64,000 nt of DNA, taken from Odoribacter lunatus (GTDB lineage Bacteria > Bacteroidota > Bacteroidia > Bacteroidales > Marinifilaceae). The stretch lies in assembly GCF_943193135.1 (NCBI RefSeq), contig NZ_CALPCZ010000009.1:1-64000 (forward strand), given 5' to 3'. Of this stretch, positions 54,192 to 62,875 are shown in pieces. Positions within the stretch are counted from its first letter, which is position 1; each line of letters starts with the position of its first letter. Position numbers and translations under genes: made by a program. The notes beneath the pieces are model-generated. The model was not told the DNA's origin and did not search any database. It was given only the letters and a program-made list of their open reading frames with translations.

Positions 54192-55835
54192 ATGATTTCA
54201 GCAGACGGACTTACAGTAGATTTCGGCGACCGCATTCTTTTTAAAGATGTTTCCTTTCAGATTAATGAAAAAGACCGCATCGCCCTCATGGGGAAAAACG
54301 GAGCCGGCAAATCCACCCTGCTCAAGATACTGGCAGGCGTACGCAAACCGACCAAAGGAAGTGTAACGGCACCGAAAGACACGATTATCGCCTACCTGCC
54401 GCAACACCTGATGACGGAAGACGGACGCACCGTATTCGAAGAGGCGTCGCAGGCATTCTCCCATTTGTTCGACATGGAGAAACGGATCGAGGACCTGAAC
54501 CGCCAGCTGACGGAACGGACGGACTACGATTCTCCGGAATACTATAAACTTATCGAAGAGGTATCCACGCTCAGCGAAAAATTTTACAGCATCGATATGA
54601 CCCATTTCGAGGCGGACGTCGAAAAAACATTGCTCGGTCTGGGATTCAAACGCGAAGATCTTCACCGCCCCACTGCCGACTTCAGCGGCGGCTGGCGCAT
54701 GCGCATCGAACTGGCCAAAATGCTGTTGAAGAATCCGGACGTGCTTCTACTGGACGAGCCGACGAACCACCTGGACATCGATTCCATCCAATGGCTGGAG
54801 AATTTTCTGATTGAAAACGGGAAAGCGGTGGTGCTGATTTCCCACGACCGGACTTTCGTGGACAATATCACGACCCGCACCATCGAAGTCACCATGGGGC
54901 GCATCTATGACTATAAAGTCAATTATTCCCAATACCTGGTGCTGAGAGAAGAACGCCGGCAGCAACAGCAAAAAGCCTATGACGAACAGCAGAAAATGAT
55001 TGCCGAAACCAAAGAGTTCATCGAACGCTTCAAAGGCACCTATTCGAAAACCCTGCAAGTGCAATCCCGGGTGAAGATGCTGGAAAAACTGGAACTTATC
55101 GAAGTGGACGAAGAGGACACCTCCGCCCTGCGGCTGAAATTCCCGCCCTCTCCCCGTTCCGGAAACTATCCGCTCATCATACAGGACTTATCCAAACATT
55201 ACGGCACGCATGAAGTCTTCAACAACGCCCACTTTACCCTCGAACGGGGTGAAAAGGTCGCTTTCGTCGGAAGAAATGGAGAGGGTAAATCCACCCTCGT
55301 CAAATGTATCATGGGCGAGATAACAGACTACACGGGAACGCTGACATTGGGACACAACGTACAAATCGGTTACTTCGCGCAAAACCAGGCATCCCTGCTG
55401 GATGAAGAACTGACCGTCTTCCAGACGGTAGACGACGTCACGCCCCTCGAACTGAAAAGCAATACCAAAAACCTGCTAGGAGCCTTCATGTTCAGCGGCG
55501 ACGACATCGATAAAAAAGTAAAAGTCCTTTCCGGGGGCGAGCGCACCCGCCTGGCCATGATAAAACTGCTGTTGCAGCCCGTTAATTTCCTGATACTGGA
55601 CGAGCCGACAAACCACCTGGACTTAAAAACGAAAGACATCCTCAAAAACGCCCTGATAAACTTTGACGGCACCTTAATCGTCGTCTCCCACGACCGCGAC
55701 TTCCTCAACGGTCTGGTAAAGAAAGTCTATGAATTCGGCAACGGGAAAGTAACCGAACACTTAGAAGACATCAACGGCTTTTTGCGGAAGAAAAAAATGG
55801 AAAACCTCCGGGAAATTGAAAAAAAACAGAAATAA
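54192..55835 (+). CDS. ABC-F family ATP-binding protein
   Basis: A 547-residue soluble protein with two ABC cassettes and no TM domain, the ABC-F layout of ribosome-associated translation factors such as Uup and EttA. Walker A sites are GKNGAGKS and GRNGEGKS, signatures FSGGWRMR and LSGGERTR, and Walker B LLLDEPTNHLD and LILDEPTNHLD. The interdomain linker is charged (QQQQKAYDEQQKMI...VQSRVKMLEKLE). The start at 54192 begins the first cassette directly. Confidence 0.93.
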   Translation: MISADGLTVDFGDRILFKDVSFQINEKDRIALMGKNGAGKSTLLKILAGVRKPTKGSVTAPKDTIIAYLPQHLMTEDGRTVFEEASQAFSHLFDMEKRIEDLNRQLTERTDYDSPEYYKLIEEVSTLSEKFYSIDMTHFEADVEKTLLGLGFKREDLHRPTADFSGGWRMRIELAKMLLKNPDVLLLDEPTNHLDIDSIQWLENFLIENGKAVVLISHDRTFVDNITTRTIEVTMGRIYDYKVNYSQYLVLREERRQQQQKAYDEQQKMIAETKEFIERFKGTYSKTLQVQSRVKMLEKLELIEVDEEDTSALRLKFPPSPRSGNYPLIIQDLSKHYGTHEVFNNAHFTLERGEKVAFVGRNGEGKSTLVKCIMGEITDYTGTLTLGHNVQIGYFAQNQASLLDEELTVFQTVDDVTPLELKSNTKNLLGAFMFSGDDIDKKVKVLSGGERTRLAMIKLLLQPVNFLILDEPTNHLDLKTKDILKNALINFDGTLIVVSHDRDFLNGLVKKVYEFGNGKVTEHLEDINGFLRKKKMENLREIEKKQK

Positions 55836-55894
55836 TATGTAGTTTTTCCGAAAAGAATAACGTCTAACGGGCAAAAATTAATCAGAAAAACAAC

Positions 55895-56374
55895 GTGGAC
55901 ACATCGGAAACAGAATTTGCGCAAATAGTAAAAGAACATAAAAACACGATTTACACCGTATGCTTTATGTTCTCGAAAGACTCCGACGAGATAAACGATC
56001 TCTTTCAGGAATCCCTCCTTAATCTTTGGAAAGGCCTGCCGAACTTTCAAGGCAAAAGCGACATCTCCACCTGGATATGGCGGGTATGCTTCAACACATG
56101 CGTTTCATCCGAACGCAAAAAGAAAAGAAACATCACCGTACCGCTGCCTACCGACCTAAACCTTTTCGAGGACAAAGACGAGGATTCCCGGCAAATCAGG
56201 ATGCTGTACGACCGCATCCACCGTTTAAAACCTTTCGACAGGGCCATCGTCCTGTTGTGGCTGGAAAACATGAGCTACGAAGAAATCGCCTCCATCGTAG
56301 GAATCTCGGTAAAAAACGTATCTGTCCGCCTGTTTCGTATCAAAGAAGAATTAAAAAAGATGTCCAACAACTAA
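55895..56374 (+). CDS. ECF-type RNA polymerase sigma factor
   Basis: A 159-residue sigma-70 family factor. Region 2 (VCFMFSKDSDEINDLFQESLLNLWKGL) and region 4 (LWLENMSYEEIASIVGISVKNVSVRLFRIKEEL) are complete. The start codon is GTG. The gene downstream encodes a four-helix membrane protein that may be its partner; the pair resembles Bacteroidales ECF systems without a FecR-type anti-sigma factor. Confidence 0.88.
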   Translation: MDTSETEFAQIVKEHKNTIYTVCFMFSKDSDEINDLFQESLLNLWKGLPNFQGKSDISTWIWRVCFNTCVSSERKKKRNITVPLPTDLNLFEDKDEDSRQIRMLYDRIHRLKPFDRAIVLLWLENMSYEEIASIVGISVKNVSVRLFRIKEELKKMSNN

Positions 56375-56387
56375 AAAACTTTCGGAA

Positions 56388-56984
56388 ATGGAACAATATT
56401 CAAATCATACGGAATTACAGGAAATGCGGGAACAACTAACCCTTCTCCACCGCAAACTCGACCGGGAAATCATCGTAAACGAGAAAATGATACGCAAAAT
56501 CGTCACCCAAAAGATCAGCACCCTCGACAACGTGGCCCGGAGAACAATCATCCTGCAACTCCTTGCCGCTTCATATTCATTGTCATTCTTCAGAATCGGC
56601 ATCCCCGCCTGGTTCTGCTGCCTCACCATCGTCGCCCTGCTGCTGGCCGCCCTCCAGACCTACACCTTCCACCACGGTTTACAGGTAAAAGACGTCGTAT
56701 CGGACGACCTGGCCGAAATATACAAAAAGACCTACCGGCTGAAACGCCGGTATGCCCATTGGCTAAAAATCGGCATACCCTTAGCATGTCTCTGGTTCGC
56801 AGGATTAATCTTTGAAATTAAAACCGCTTCCTCCATCGACGAGGAGTCAAAACAATTCTTCATCTACGGATGTATCACAGGACTTATTGCCGGCATCGTC
56901 ATAGGCTTTTGTAAACACCGCAAGACCTTGTACACCATGAACAACATCCTGCAGGAAATCGACGAATTCACGCAAAAAAATTAG
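56388..56984 (+). CDS. Membrane protein next to the ECF sigma factor
   Basis: A 198-residue protein. A charged N-terminal coiled coil (LQEMREQLTLLHRKLDREIIVNEKMIRKIV) precedes two pairs of TM helices (about residues 62-102 and 122-185). It starts 13 nt after the sigma gene. It may hold the sigma factor at the membrane, but it has no zinc-binding anti-sigma motif. Its last codons overlap the convergent transporter gene by 4 bp. Confidence 0.65.
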   Translation: MEQYSNHTELQEMREQLTLLHRKLDREIIVNEKMIRKIVTQKISTLDNVARRTIILQLLAASYSLSFFRIGIPAWFCCLTIVALLLAALQTYTFHHGLQVKDVVSDDLAEIYKKTYRLKRRYAHWLKIGIPLACLWFAGLIFEIKTASSIDEESKQFFIYGCITGLIAGIVIGFCKHRKTLYTMNNILQEIDEFTQKN

Positions 56985-57895
56985 CACTTACAGTCAGCGG
57001 AAGGCATCTTAAACGGTTCCATGTGTACACTTATAAACGTATTCTGACCGTATTTCATCTTAAGAAGCCGTTCCGCTTCACTGGCAATCGAATGGGCATC
57101 CGTCAGACTGATACCACCGTCCATACCGGCATGAAAATCTATAGCAATATCATTCCCGATACGTCGCGTACGCAAATTATGGACTTCGGAAACACCCGAT
57201 ACAGACATAACAATATCGCGGATGTCCTTCTCGTTTTGCTCAGATAAAGAACCTTCCAACAACTCATTAATACTCGGTTTTATGACATCATACCCCGCCT
57301 TCACAATAAAGAAGCTGACCACAATCGCAGCAATTGGGTCAAGGATTCGCCACTTCTCCCCGAGAAACATGGCTCCCGCAACCCCTGCCAGCGTCCCCAA
57401 AGAAGACAAGGCATCACTCCGGTGATGCCATCCGTTGGCCACAAGCGCATTGGAATTCAACTTAGCTCCCTTCGCAACAGTATAGCGGTACAACCCCTCT
57501 TTCGACAGGATAGACACGACAGCAATAACCAGCGCCAACATCGAGGGAGCAGGAAGAGGAGTTCCATACAAACTTTCAATAACCAACCTCCCGCCATTGA
57601 TAAACAACCCCGCTCCGGCCACAAGCAATATCAACCCGATAATCATCGTGGCAAACGTCTCAAACTTCCCGTGTCCGTAATCATGCCCGGCATCACTCGG
57701 TTTGCTTGACACCCTCACGAATACCACCACAATGATGTCCGTTATAAAATCGGACAACGAATGAACGGCATCGGCCACCATCGCCGAGCTTCTGCCGGCA
57801 ACCCCGGCAATGAATTTCATGGCAATCAATACCGCATTAAGCACCGTACCAACCAATGTCACCTTATATATCTCCTTTTCTCGCTGATTCATCAT
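56981..57895 (-). CDS. Cation diffusion facilitator family transporter
   Basis: A 304-residue CDF metal exporter. The metal site pairs are in ADAVHSLSDFITD (TM2) and HHRSDALSS (TM5), and GHDYGHGKFE is in the loop. Six TM helices and a C-terminal cytoplasmic metal-chaperone-like domain (NLRTRRIGNDIAIDFHAGMDG) are visible. It probably exports Zn2+, Fe2+ or Co2+ in exchange for protons. The start at 57895 is the first of two ATG codons; a TTG at 57904 is less likely. It ends with a Cys-x-Cys tail. Confidence 0.92.
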   Translation of the reverse strand: MMNQREKEIYKVTLVGTVLNAVLIAMKFIAGVAGRSSAMVADAVHSLSDFITDIIVVVFVRVSSKPSDAGHDYGHGKFETFATMIIGLILLVAGAGLFINGGRLVIESLYGTPLPAPSMLALVIAVVSILSKEGLYRYTVAKGAKLNSNALVANGWHHRSDALSSLGTLAGVAGAMFLGEKWRILDPIAAIVVSFFIVKAGYDVIKPSINELLEGSLSEQNEKDIRDIVMSVSGVSEVHNLRTRRIGNDIAIDFHAGMDGGISLTDAHSIASEAERLLKMKYGQNTFISVHMEPFKMPSADCKC

Positions 57896-58029
57896 TATCC
57901 GCAATAAGATTATTCTAAACTTTAGTTATGATTTCTTCACTCTGCGAATATACAACTTATTCACTAACAAGCGATAAAAAAGCGATACGAATATGAAGAT
58001 AACACCACCACGCTCCATATCATGTCTAT

Positions 58030-58145
58030 GGTTGCTCCGAACCTACGCAATGGTTGCGCAATATCTACGCTATACCTACGCTATCCAACCATAGCGTAAC
58101 CATTGCGCAGGTATAGCGTAGGTATTGCGTAGGGACGGAGCAACC
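58030..58145. repeat. Modular inverted repeat with CTACGC units
   Basis: GGTTGCTCCG (58030-58039) and CGGAGCAACC (58136-58145) are perfect complements at the ends. Between them the unit CTACGC-(T/A)AT or GCGCAAT recurs several times on the left and as the reverse complement on the right. The whole can fold into a long irregular cruciform or RNA hairpin. Not a CRISPR, because there are no spacers. Confidence 0.75.
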
Positions 58146-58184
58146 TCGGAACAAGGACGAAGGAATGACGAACAAATGAGGGCG

Positions 58185-58222
58185 AAAAAAAGGCTGAAAA
58201 GTATTCTCTTTCCAGCCTTTTA
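58185..58222 (-). terminator. Terminator of the propeller lipoprotein operon
   Basis: AAAAGGCTG on the minus strand (58222-58214) pairs with CAGCCTTTT (near 58196-58188), and further T residues follow. It ends the peptidase-aminotransferase-propeller run. Confidence 0.82.
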
Positions 58223-58227
58223 AACTT

Positions 58228-59487
58228 TTAATTCTTCAATCGGGCAATGACAAGTACCGGATTATCATCTTCTTTTATTTCTTTCAGTCGGCGGATTTCC
58301 GGTTTCAACTTTTCGGCTTCTTCCGGATGTTCCTCAAACCAAGTCTGGATGTCTATCGGCAGTAAAAAGGCTACCAATGAGTTATCCCAATTTTCTAAGG
58401 CAGGATGGATTGACATGAATCCGTTTAAGTCGTCCGTAAAACCGTTTTCGTATAGCGTGATATCGGTTTTCCCCGTCTTTTTGTCAAAAACGCCCCGATA
58501 TGCCTGTATGGCTTCTTTCGGATAAAAGAAGTAACTGAACATCAGATACCGGTTGCTCTCCATGACTTGATTGACGGTGCCTTTTTCTTTCCGCGCTTCC
58601 CGACTGTCCTGTTCTTCCTGCGGCAATCTGTATTTCCCCATGTCCAACACCCATGCGGGAGTCATTTCATTCGCTGTCAGACTGAAAACGGTATCGTTGT
58701 AGCTATCCTTATAGAAGGTCTTGCCGTCCCAATGGCAGAATACAGGTTGCTGCATCATGAGTATCCGCTCTTTACCGGCTTCCTTCGTTTTGATAAGAAC
58801 AACACCCCCACCGGAGAGCCCGGCACCAAAGGTGCCGTAGAATGAAATGCTTGCAATATCCGATGTGTTTCCAATGGAATCCGTCCGGGATTTACCCGGA
58901 TAGCGGTTTACAACTTGCCCTTCTTCATCGAATGCAAGCATGTATTCCGGTACTTTACCCATGAAACTTTCACAACGCGCAAGCAAGGTGTTAGCGTCCA
59001 AATAGGAATATGCCGCCGCATCACCTGCACCGGCAGGCTTTTTCTGTATACCCAAGAATTCTCCTGTCGTGGAGTATTTGATAAACTCATCCTTCCAGCC
59101 GGGGAAATAGATTACCCCCTTCGCCGGATTTATCCATAAGTCCGTTGAGGATTTATATCCCTGCGGACCTTTGTCCATCGAGCCGATGGATGTGATAAAT
59201 TTTCCGGTGTTCAAGTCAAATACAAGGCAGGAACTTTTACTGCTCCCCACGTAAACCCGGTCCCGTTCTATGGCAATTCTCGGCCGACTCCCAATTAATG
59301 AGGAGTCGGTGGTCTGCAACGGTATATAGGTTATTGAAGCGAAGTAATCGGAGGTTTTCAGATTTTCTTCCGGAGCCGCGATTTTTTCCTCTAACCGAAT
59401 GACCTTTTCCTGTGCGGTCTGTTTTTCTCCGCAAGCGAAAAAAAGAGAGACCACAAGGAAAAGAAAAAGATATTTCATTGTTTTCAT
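58228..59487 (-). CDS. 6-bladed beta-propeller lipoprotein
   Basis: A 419-residue lipoprotein with signal MKTMKYLFLFLVVSLFFAC. The mature chain starts with a charged segment (KVIRLEEKIAAP) and continues with propeller blades, for example VYVGSSKSSCLVFDLNTGKFITSIG and FIKYSTTGEFLG, typical of the 6-bladed beta-propeller proteins frequent in Bacteroidales. The start at 59487 follows ilvE by 13 nt. An upstream extension to 59559 overlaps ilvE and has no signal. Function unknown. Confidence 0.78.
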   Translation of the reverse strand: MKTMKYLFLFLVVSLFFACGEKQTAQEKVIRLEEKIAAPEENLKTSDYFASITYIPLQTTDSSLIGSRPRIAIERDRVYVGSSKSSCLVFDLNTGKFITSIGSMDKGPQGYKSSTDLWINPAKGVIYFPGWKDEFIKYSTTGEFLGIQKKPAGAGDAAAYSYLDANTLLARCESFMGKVPEYMLAFDEEGQVVNRYPGKSRTDSIGNTSDIASISFYGTFGAGLSGGGVVLIKTKEAGKERILMMQQPVFCHWDGKTFYKDSYNDTVFSLTANEMTPAWVLDMGKYRLPQEEQDSREARKEKGTVNQVMESNRYLMFSYFFYPKEAIQAYRGVFDKKTGKTDITLYENGFTDDLNGFMSIHPALENWDNSLVAFLLPIDIQTWFEEHPEEAEKLKPEIRRLKEIKEDDNPVLVIARLKN

Positions 59488-59500
59488 CACTTTCAAGAGA

Positions 59501-60520
59501 TTATTCCACAACGGTAATCCAACCGAATTTATCCGGCTCGTCTCCGTATTGTATTCCACGCAGACGCTGGTAGAGTTTAGTGCACCATTCGCCGACTACA
59601 TCCGGATTGCCGAAATAGATACTCTTGTTGTTTTCCAAGTCGTCTATCTGCCCGATAGGACTGATAACGGCAGCCGTTCCGCAAGCACCGGCTTCTTCAA
59701 ATGTTTCAAGCTCTTCTACCGGAATACGGCGACGCTCTACCTTTAAGCCCATGTCCTCGGCCAAAACCATGAGACTGGCGTTGGTGATGGAAGGCAGTAT
59801 GGTGTGGGACGCCGGCGTGATGTAGCAATTGTCCTTGATACCGAAGAAATTGGCAGGTCCGCATTCGTCGATGTATTTCTTTTCTTTGGAGTCAAGAAAT
59901 ATTGCCGTAGAGTAGCCTTTTTCATGAGCGACTACACCCGAACGCATACCCGACGCATAGTTCCCACCAACTTTTATATGCCCCGTACCATTCGGAGCCG
60001 CCCGGTCGTATTTCCGTTCCAACATGACTTTGGTGGTTCGGAATCCCTCTTTGAAATAAGGACCTACCGGTGCTACAAAAACGACAAACATGTATTCTTT
60101 GGAAGGAGCTACTCCCATCTGAGGCCCTACTCCTATCAGCAATGGACGTATGTACAGACTGGCCCCCGATTCATAAGGCGGTATGTATTCTTCATTGGCC
60201 TTGATGGCTTTTATCACAGCTTCCGTGAATAATTCAACGGAAGGAGCTTTCATCATGACATATTCCGCCGATGCCAGCATACGCTTTGCGTTTTCTTCAC
60301 AACGGAATAAACGCACTTTACCGTCGCGTCCTTTGAAGGCTTTCATGCCCTCAAAGGCTTCCTGACCGTAATGCAGGCAAGTGGATGCCATGTGTATGCT
60401 AAGCATTTCCGAATCGCTTATTTCCGGAGTACTCCACTTACCGTCTTTATAATAACAACGCACATTAAAGTCGGCTTTGGAATAGCCGAAAGACAGTTTA
60501 CTCCAATCAATATTTTTCAT
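59501..60520 (-). CDS. ilvE: Branched-chain amino acid aminotransferase
   Basis: A 339-residue PLP-dependent fold-type IV aminotransferase that interconverts Leu, Ile and Val with their 2-oxoacids. Visible family features: NIDWSKLSFGYSKAD at the start, FEGMKAFKGRDGKVRLFRCEENAKRM, and VKVGGNYASG carrying the PLP Lys region (HIKVGGNYASGMR), EAGACGTAAVISPIG near the end. The start at 60520 is preferred to 60544. It sits 13 nt from both neighbours, so it is in one operon with the S46 peptidase, giving a likely path from peptides to branched-chain oxoacids. Confidence 0.93.
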   Translation of the reverse strand: MKNIDWSKLSFGYSKADFNVRCYYKDGKWSTPEISDSEMLSIHMASTCLHYGQEAFEGMKAFKGRDGKVRLFRCEENAKRMLASAEYVMMKAPSVELFTEAVIKAIKANEEYIPPYESGASLYIRPLLIGVGPQMGVAPSKEYMFVVFVAPVGPYFKEGFRTTKVMLERKYDRAAPNGTGHIKVGGNYASGMRSGVVAHEKGYSTAIFLDSKEKKYIDECGPANFFGIKDNCYITPASHTILPSITNASLMVLAEDMGLKVERRRIPVEELETFEEAGACGTAAVISPIGQIDDLENNKSIYFGNPDVVGEWCTKLYQRLRGIQYGDEPDKFGWITVVE

Positions 60521-60533
60521 AACAGTTAAAAAT

Positions 60534-62693
60534 TTATTTAACAATGGTCATTTCGTCTATCAGATTCTTGGCTCCGGCGTATTTATCAATGATGAAAAGT
60601 ACATAACGCATATCTACATTGATACACCGTTGCAAGTTTTCTTCAAAGTCTATGTCTCCGGACATGGCTTCCGAATTTCCGTCAAATGCCGCTCCGATTA
60701 GTTCACCGTCGGCATTGATAACCGGAGAACCGGAATTACCGCCGGTAATATCGCTGTCAGTGATAAAGCAAGCTACGACGTTGTCTTCACCATATTGTCC
60801 GAAATCCTTGTTTGCATATAGCTCTTTCAAGCGTGCCGGTACTTCAAATTCCGTTCCTTTGGCACCCTCTTTCTGAATTACACCGTCCAATGTGGTATAA
60901 TAGTCATAAAAGACTGCATCACGCGGCTTGTAGCTTCTCACTTTTCCATAGGTCAAACGCAAGGTGGAATTGGCGTTCGGCGCCCATCTTTTATCCGGAT
61001 CCATTTGCATCAAACCTTCTACAAACAAACGGTCGTTCTTTGTTGCCAACTCGCCAAGATCGCCGACATAAGCCCTTAATTTAAACAGGATTTCATAGAA
61101 AGAACGTCCGGCAACCACGGCCAAATCGTTTTTCAGTTGTTTACAGTCCGGCTGCTGTGCAAAAGCGTTAAAGCGTTGTTCGTCCATAAAAATGGATTTC
61201 TTCCGCACATCGGCAGCAAATTTTGCATAGTCACCTTTGTATTTTTTATTGACCAAATTAATGATTTCCGAATGGTATTCGGGATCTACATTGTCGTTGT
61301 ACATTTTATACAAAGCAGCATACCATTTTTCCTCTACATCGGGATTGAAGTTTTTGTAAAAATCAGCCCCCGCCTTTTTCAGGCTTTCCAATGTCTTGGC
61401 TTTTTCTTCTTCGGAGGTTGATTTATCACACCATTTTTCCGCCAGACGATTTACCCTGTATGCCAATCCGGGAGTTTCCGTACCCCGCAGTGCTTCCACC
61501 AAATAAGATTGTACACTCAAGTATTTTGCCATCTCCCCGTATGCTTTTTCCAAATTAGCGAGGACTTCTCCGTAACGTGCTTTTCTGCCTGCATCCGCAT
61601 TTACCCATTCGCTGAACTCCCGCTCGATAGCCTGTTTATTTTCCAGCGTATTCAATTGCTTTAATGCCTTGTTCTGTTCGTAGGAATATTTCCAATAGTT
61701 GGCACAAGAAGCATGTTTAGAAGCATACTGTATTCTTGTTTTCGGATCCTTTTCCATTTCGGCTTTCATAATGCCTAATTTCACCGTGCGCACATTGTAA
61801 CGGATATCATTGCCTGTCATCGTATTCTTCAAGCTGAAACTGGTTGCAAAACGGTCTGTACTTCCGGGGAATCCCATAATCATGGCGAAATCACCGTCTT
61901 TCACACCCTTAATGGATACCGGCAAATAATGTTTCGGCTTCAAAGGCACATTCTCTTCCGCATATTCCGCCGGAGTCCCGTCCGGGGCAGTATAAATACG
62001 GAACATGGAGAAGTCGCACGTATGACGGGGCCACATCCAGTTATCCGTGTCACCGCCAAATTTACCCAAACTCTGAGGAGGAGCGCCAACCAAACGAACG
62101 TCTTTGTAGATTGTGTATAAAAACAAGAAATATTGATTGCCTTCAAACATGGATATAACCTGTGCTTTAGCATTACCGCCTTCTTCCGCTTCCTTAATGA
62201 TGATTTTAGAAATACTGTCGATGGCATTCCCGCGTTCATCTTCACTCATATCATCATTTAAAACGGATTTTACACGGTCGGTTACCTCCTCCATCCTGTC
62301 CAGAATGGAAGCGGTCATTCCCGGATTGGTCAGCTCGTCTTCCATTTTGTATGCCCAAAAACCGTCGGACAGGTAATCATGTTCCACTGACGAATGTGCC
62401 TGAATGGCTCCGAATCCGCAATGGTGGTTGGTAATCAATAAACCTTGAGGAGAAACTATCTCGCCCGAACAGAAATGACGGAAAGGCGAACCGGCATATC
62501 CCAAACCTACAATGGCGTCCTTTATACCCGGCTGATTTACGGAGTAAATATCCTCTGCCGTCAGGCGGAATCCCATTGCCTGCATCTCTTCTATATTCTG
62601 TTGTTTCAGGCGAGACAACAACCACATACCCTCATCCGCCTTCGCAAATCCCACGCACAACCATGCGCATACTACCAATACTAATTTTTTCAT
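60534..62693 (-). CDS. S46 family dipeptidyl-peptidase, DPP7-type
   Basis: A 719-residue exported serine peptidase with signal peptide MKKLVLVVCAWLCVGFAKA. The catalytic triad positions are His in LLITNHHCGF (about residue 91), the Asp in GGDTDNWMWPRH, and Ser 654 in GNSGSP. The residue 18 after that Ser, which sets S1 preference, is Gly (672), the DPP7-type choice, rather than Arg as in acidic-specific DPP11; a preference for hydrophobic penultimate residues is therefore predicted. It removes dipeptides from peptide N-termini in the periplasm, feeding the aminotransferase next to it. Confidence 0.92.
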   Translation of the reverse strand: MKKLVLVVCAWLCVGFAKADEGMWLLSRLKQQNIEEMQAMGFRLTAEDIYSVNQPGIKDAIVGLGYAGSPFRHFCSGEIVSPQGLLITNHHCGFGAIQAHSSVEHDYLSDGFWAYKMEDELTNPGMTASILDRMEEVTDRVKSVLNDDMSEDERGNAIDSISKIIIKEAEEGGNAKAQVISMFEGNQYFLFLYTIYKDVRLVGAPPQSLGKFGGDTDNWMWPRHTCDFSMFRIYTAPDGTPAEYAEENVPLKPKHYLPVSIKGVKDGDFAMIMGFPGSTDRFATSFSLKNTMTGNDIRYNVRTVKLGIMKAEMEKDPKTRIQYASKHASCANYWKYSYEQNKALKQLNTLENKQAIEREFSEWVNADAGRKARYGEVLANLEKAYGEMAKYLSVQSYLVEALRGTETPGLAYRVNRLAEKWCDKSTSEEEKAKTLESLKKAGADFYKNFNPDVEEKWYAALYKMYNDNVDPEYHSEIINLVNKKYKGDYAKFAADVRKKSIFMDEQRFNAFAQQPDCKQLKNDLAVVAGRSFYEILFKLRAYVGDLGELATKNDRLFVEGLMQMDPDKRWAPNANSTLRLTYGKVRSYKPRDAVFYDYYTTLDGVIQKEGAKGTEFEVPARLKELYANKDFGQYGEDNVVACFITDSDITGGNSGSPVINADGELIGAAFDGNSEAMSGDIDFEENLQRCINVDMRYVLFIIDKYAGAKNLIDEMTIVK

Positions 62694-62824
62694 TTCTTAC
62701 TTTTTTAGTTATTTTTATATCAATTCATTATTTATCTCACAACCTTCTTGCAAATATATAATTAAATCGCCGGAATCGCCAAGAAAATAAATTTATCTTT
62801 ACCCTCTCCGCAAGGATTAAATGA

Positions 62825-62855
62825 TTGTATCTACGCTCTTTTATATTTATCTTTG
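62825..62855 (+). promoter_or_regulatory. Promoter of rlmN
   Basis: TTG (62825-62827) and TATCTTTG (62848-62855) are 20 bp apart. An open frame beginning at 62825 actually lies on the -33 box, so translation must start later, at the GTG at 62876. Confidence 0.7.
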
Positions 62856-62875
62856 TGCCAAAGAGAAGTCATACA

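Larger units (their letters stand above)
57896..58227. other. Gene-free region with a modular inverted repeat
   Basis: No gene. The central 116 bp are a modular inverted repeat (58030-58145) and 58185-58222 is the terminator of the next minus-strand gene. The rest is unremarkable A+T-rich sequence upstream of the CDF gene. Confidence 0.7.

Noticed and set aside
58030-58145. CRISPR array or terminator
   Set aside because: Units are mirrored, not direct repeats with spacers, and there is no T-run; the true terminator is at 58185-58222.
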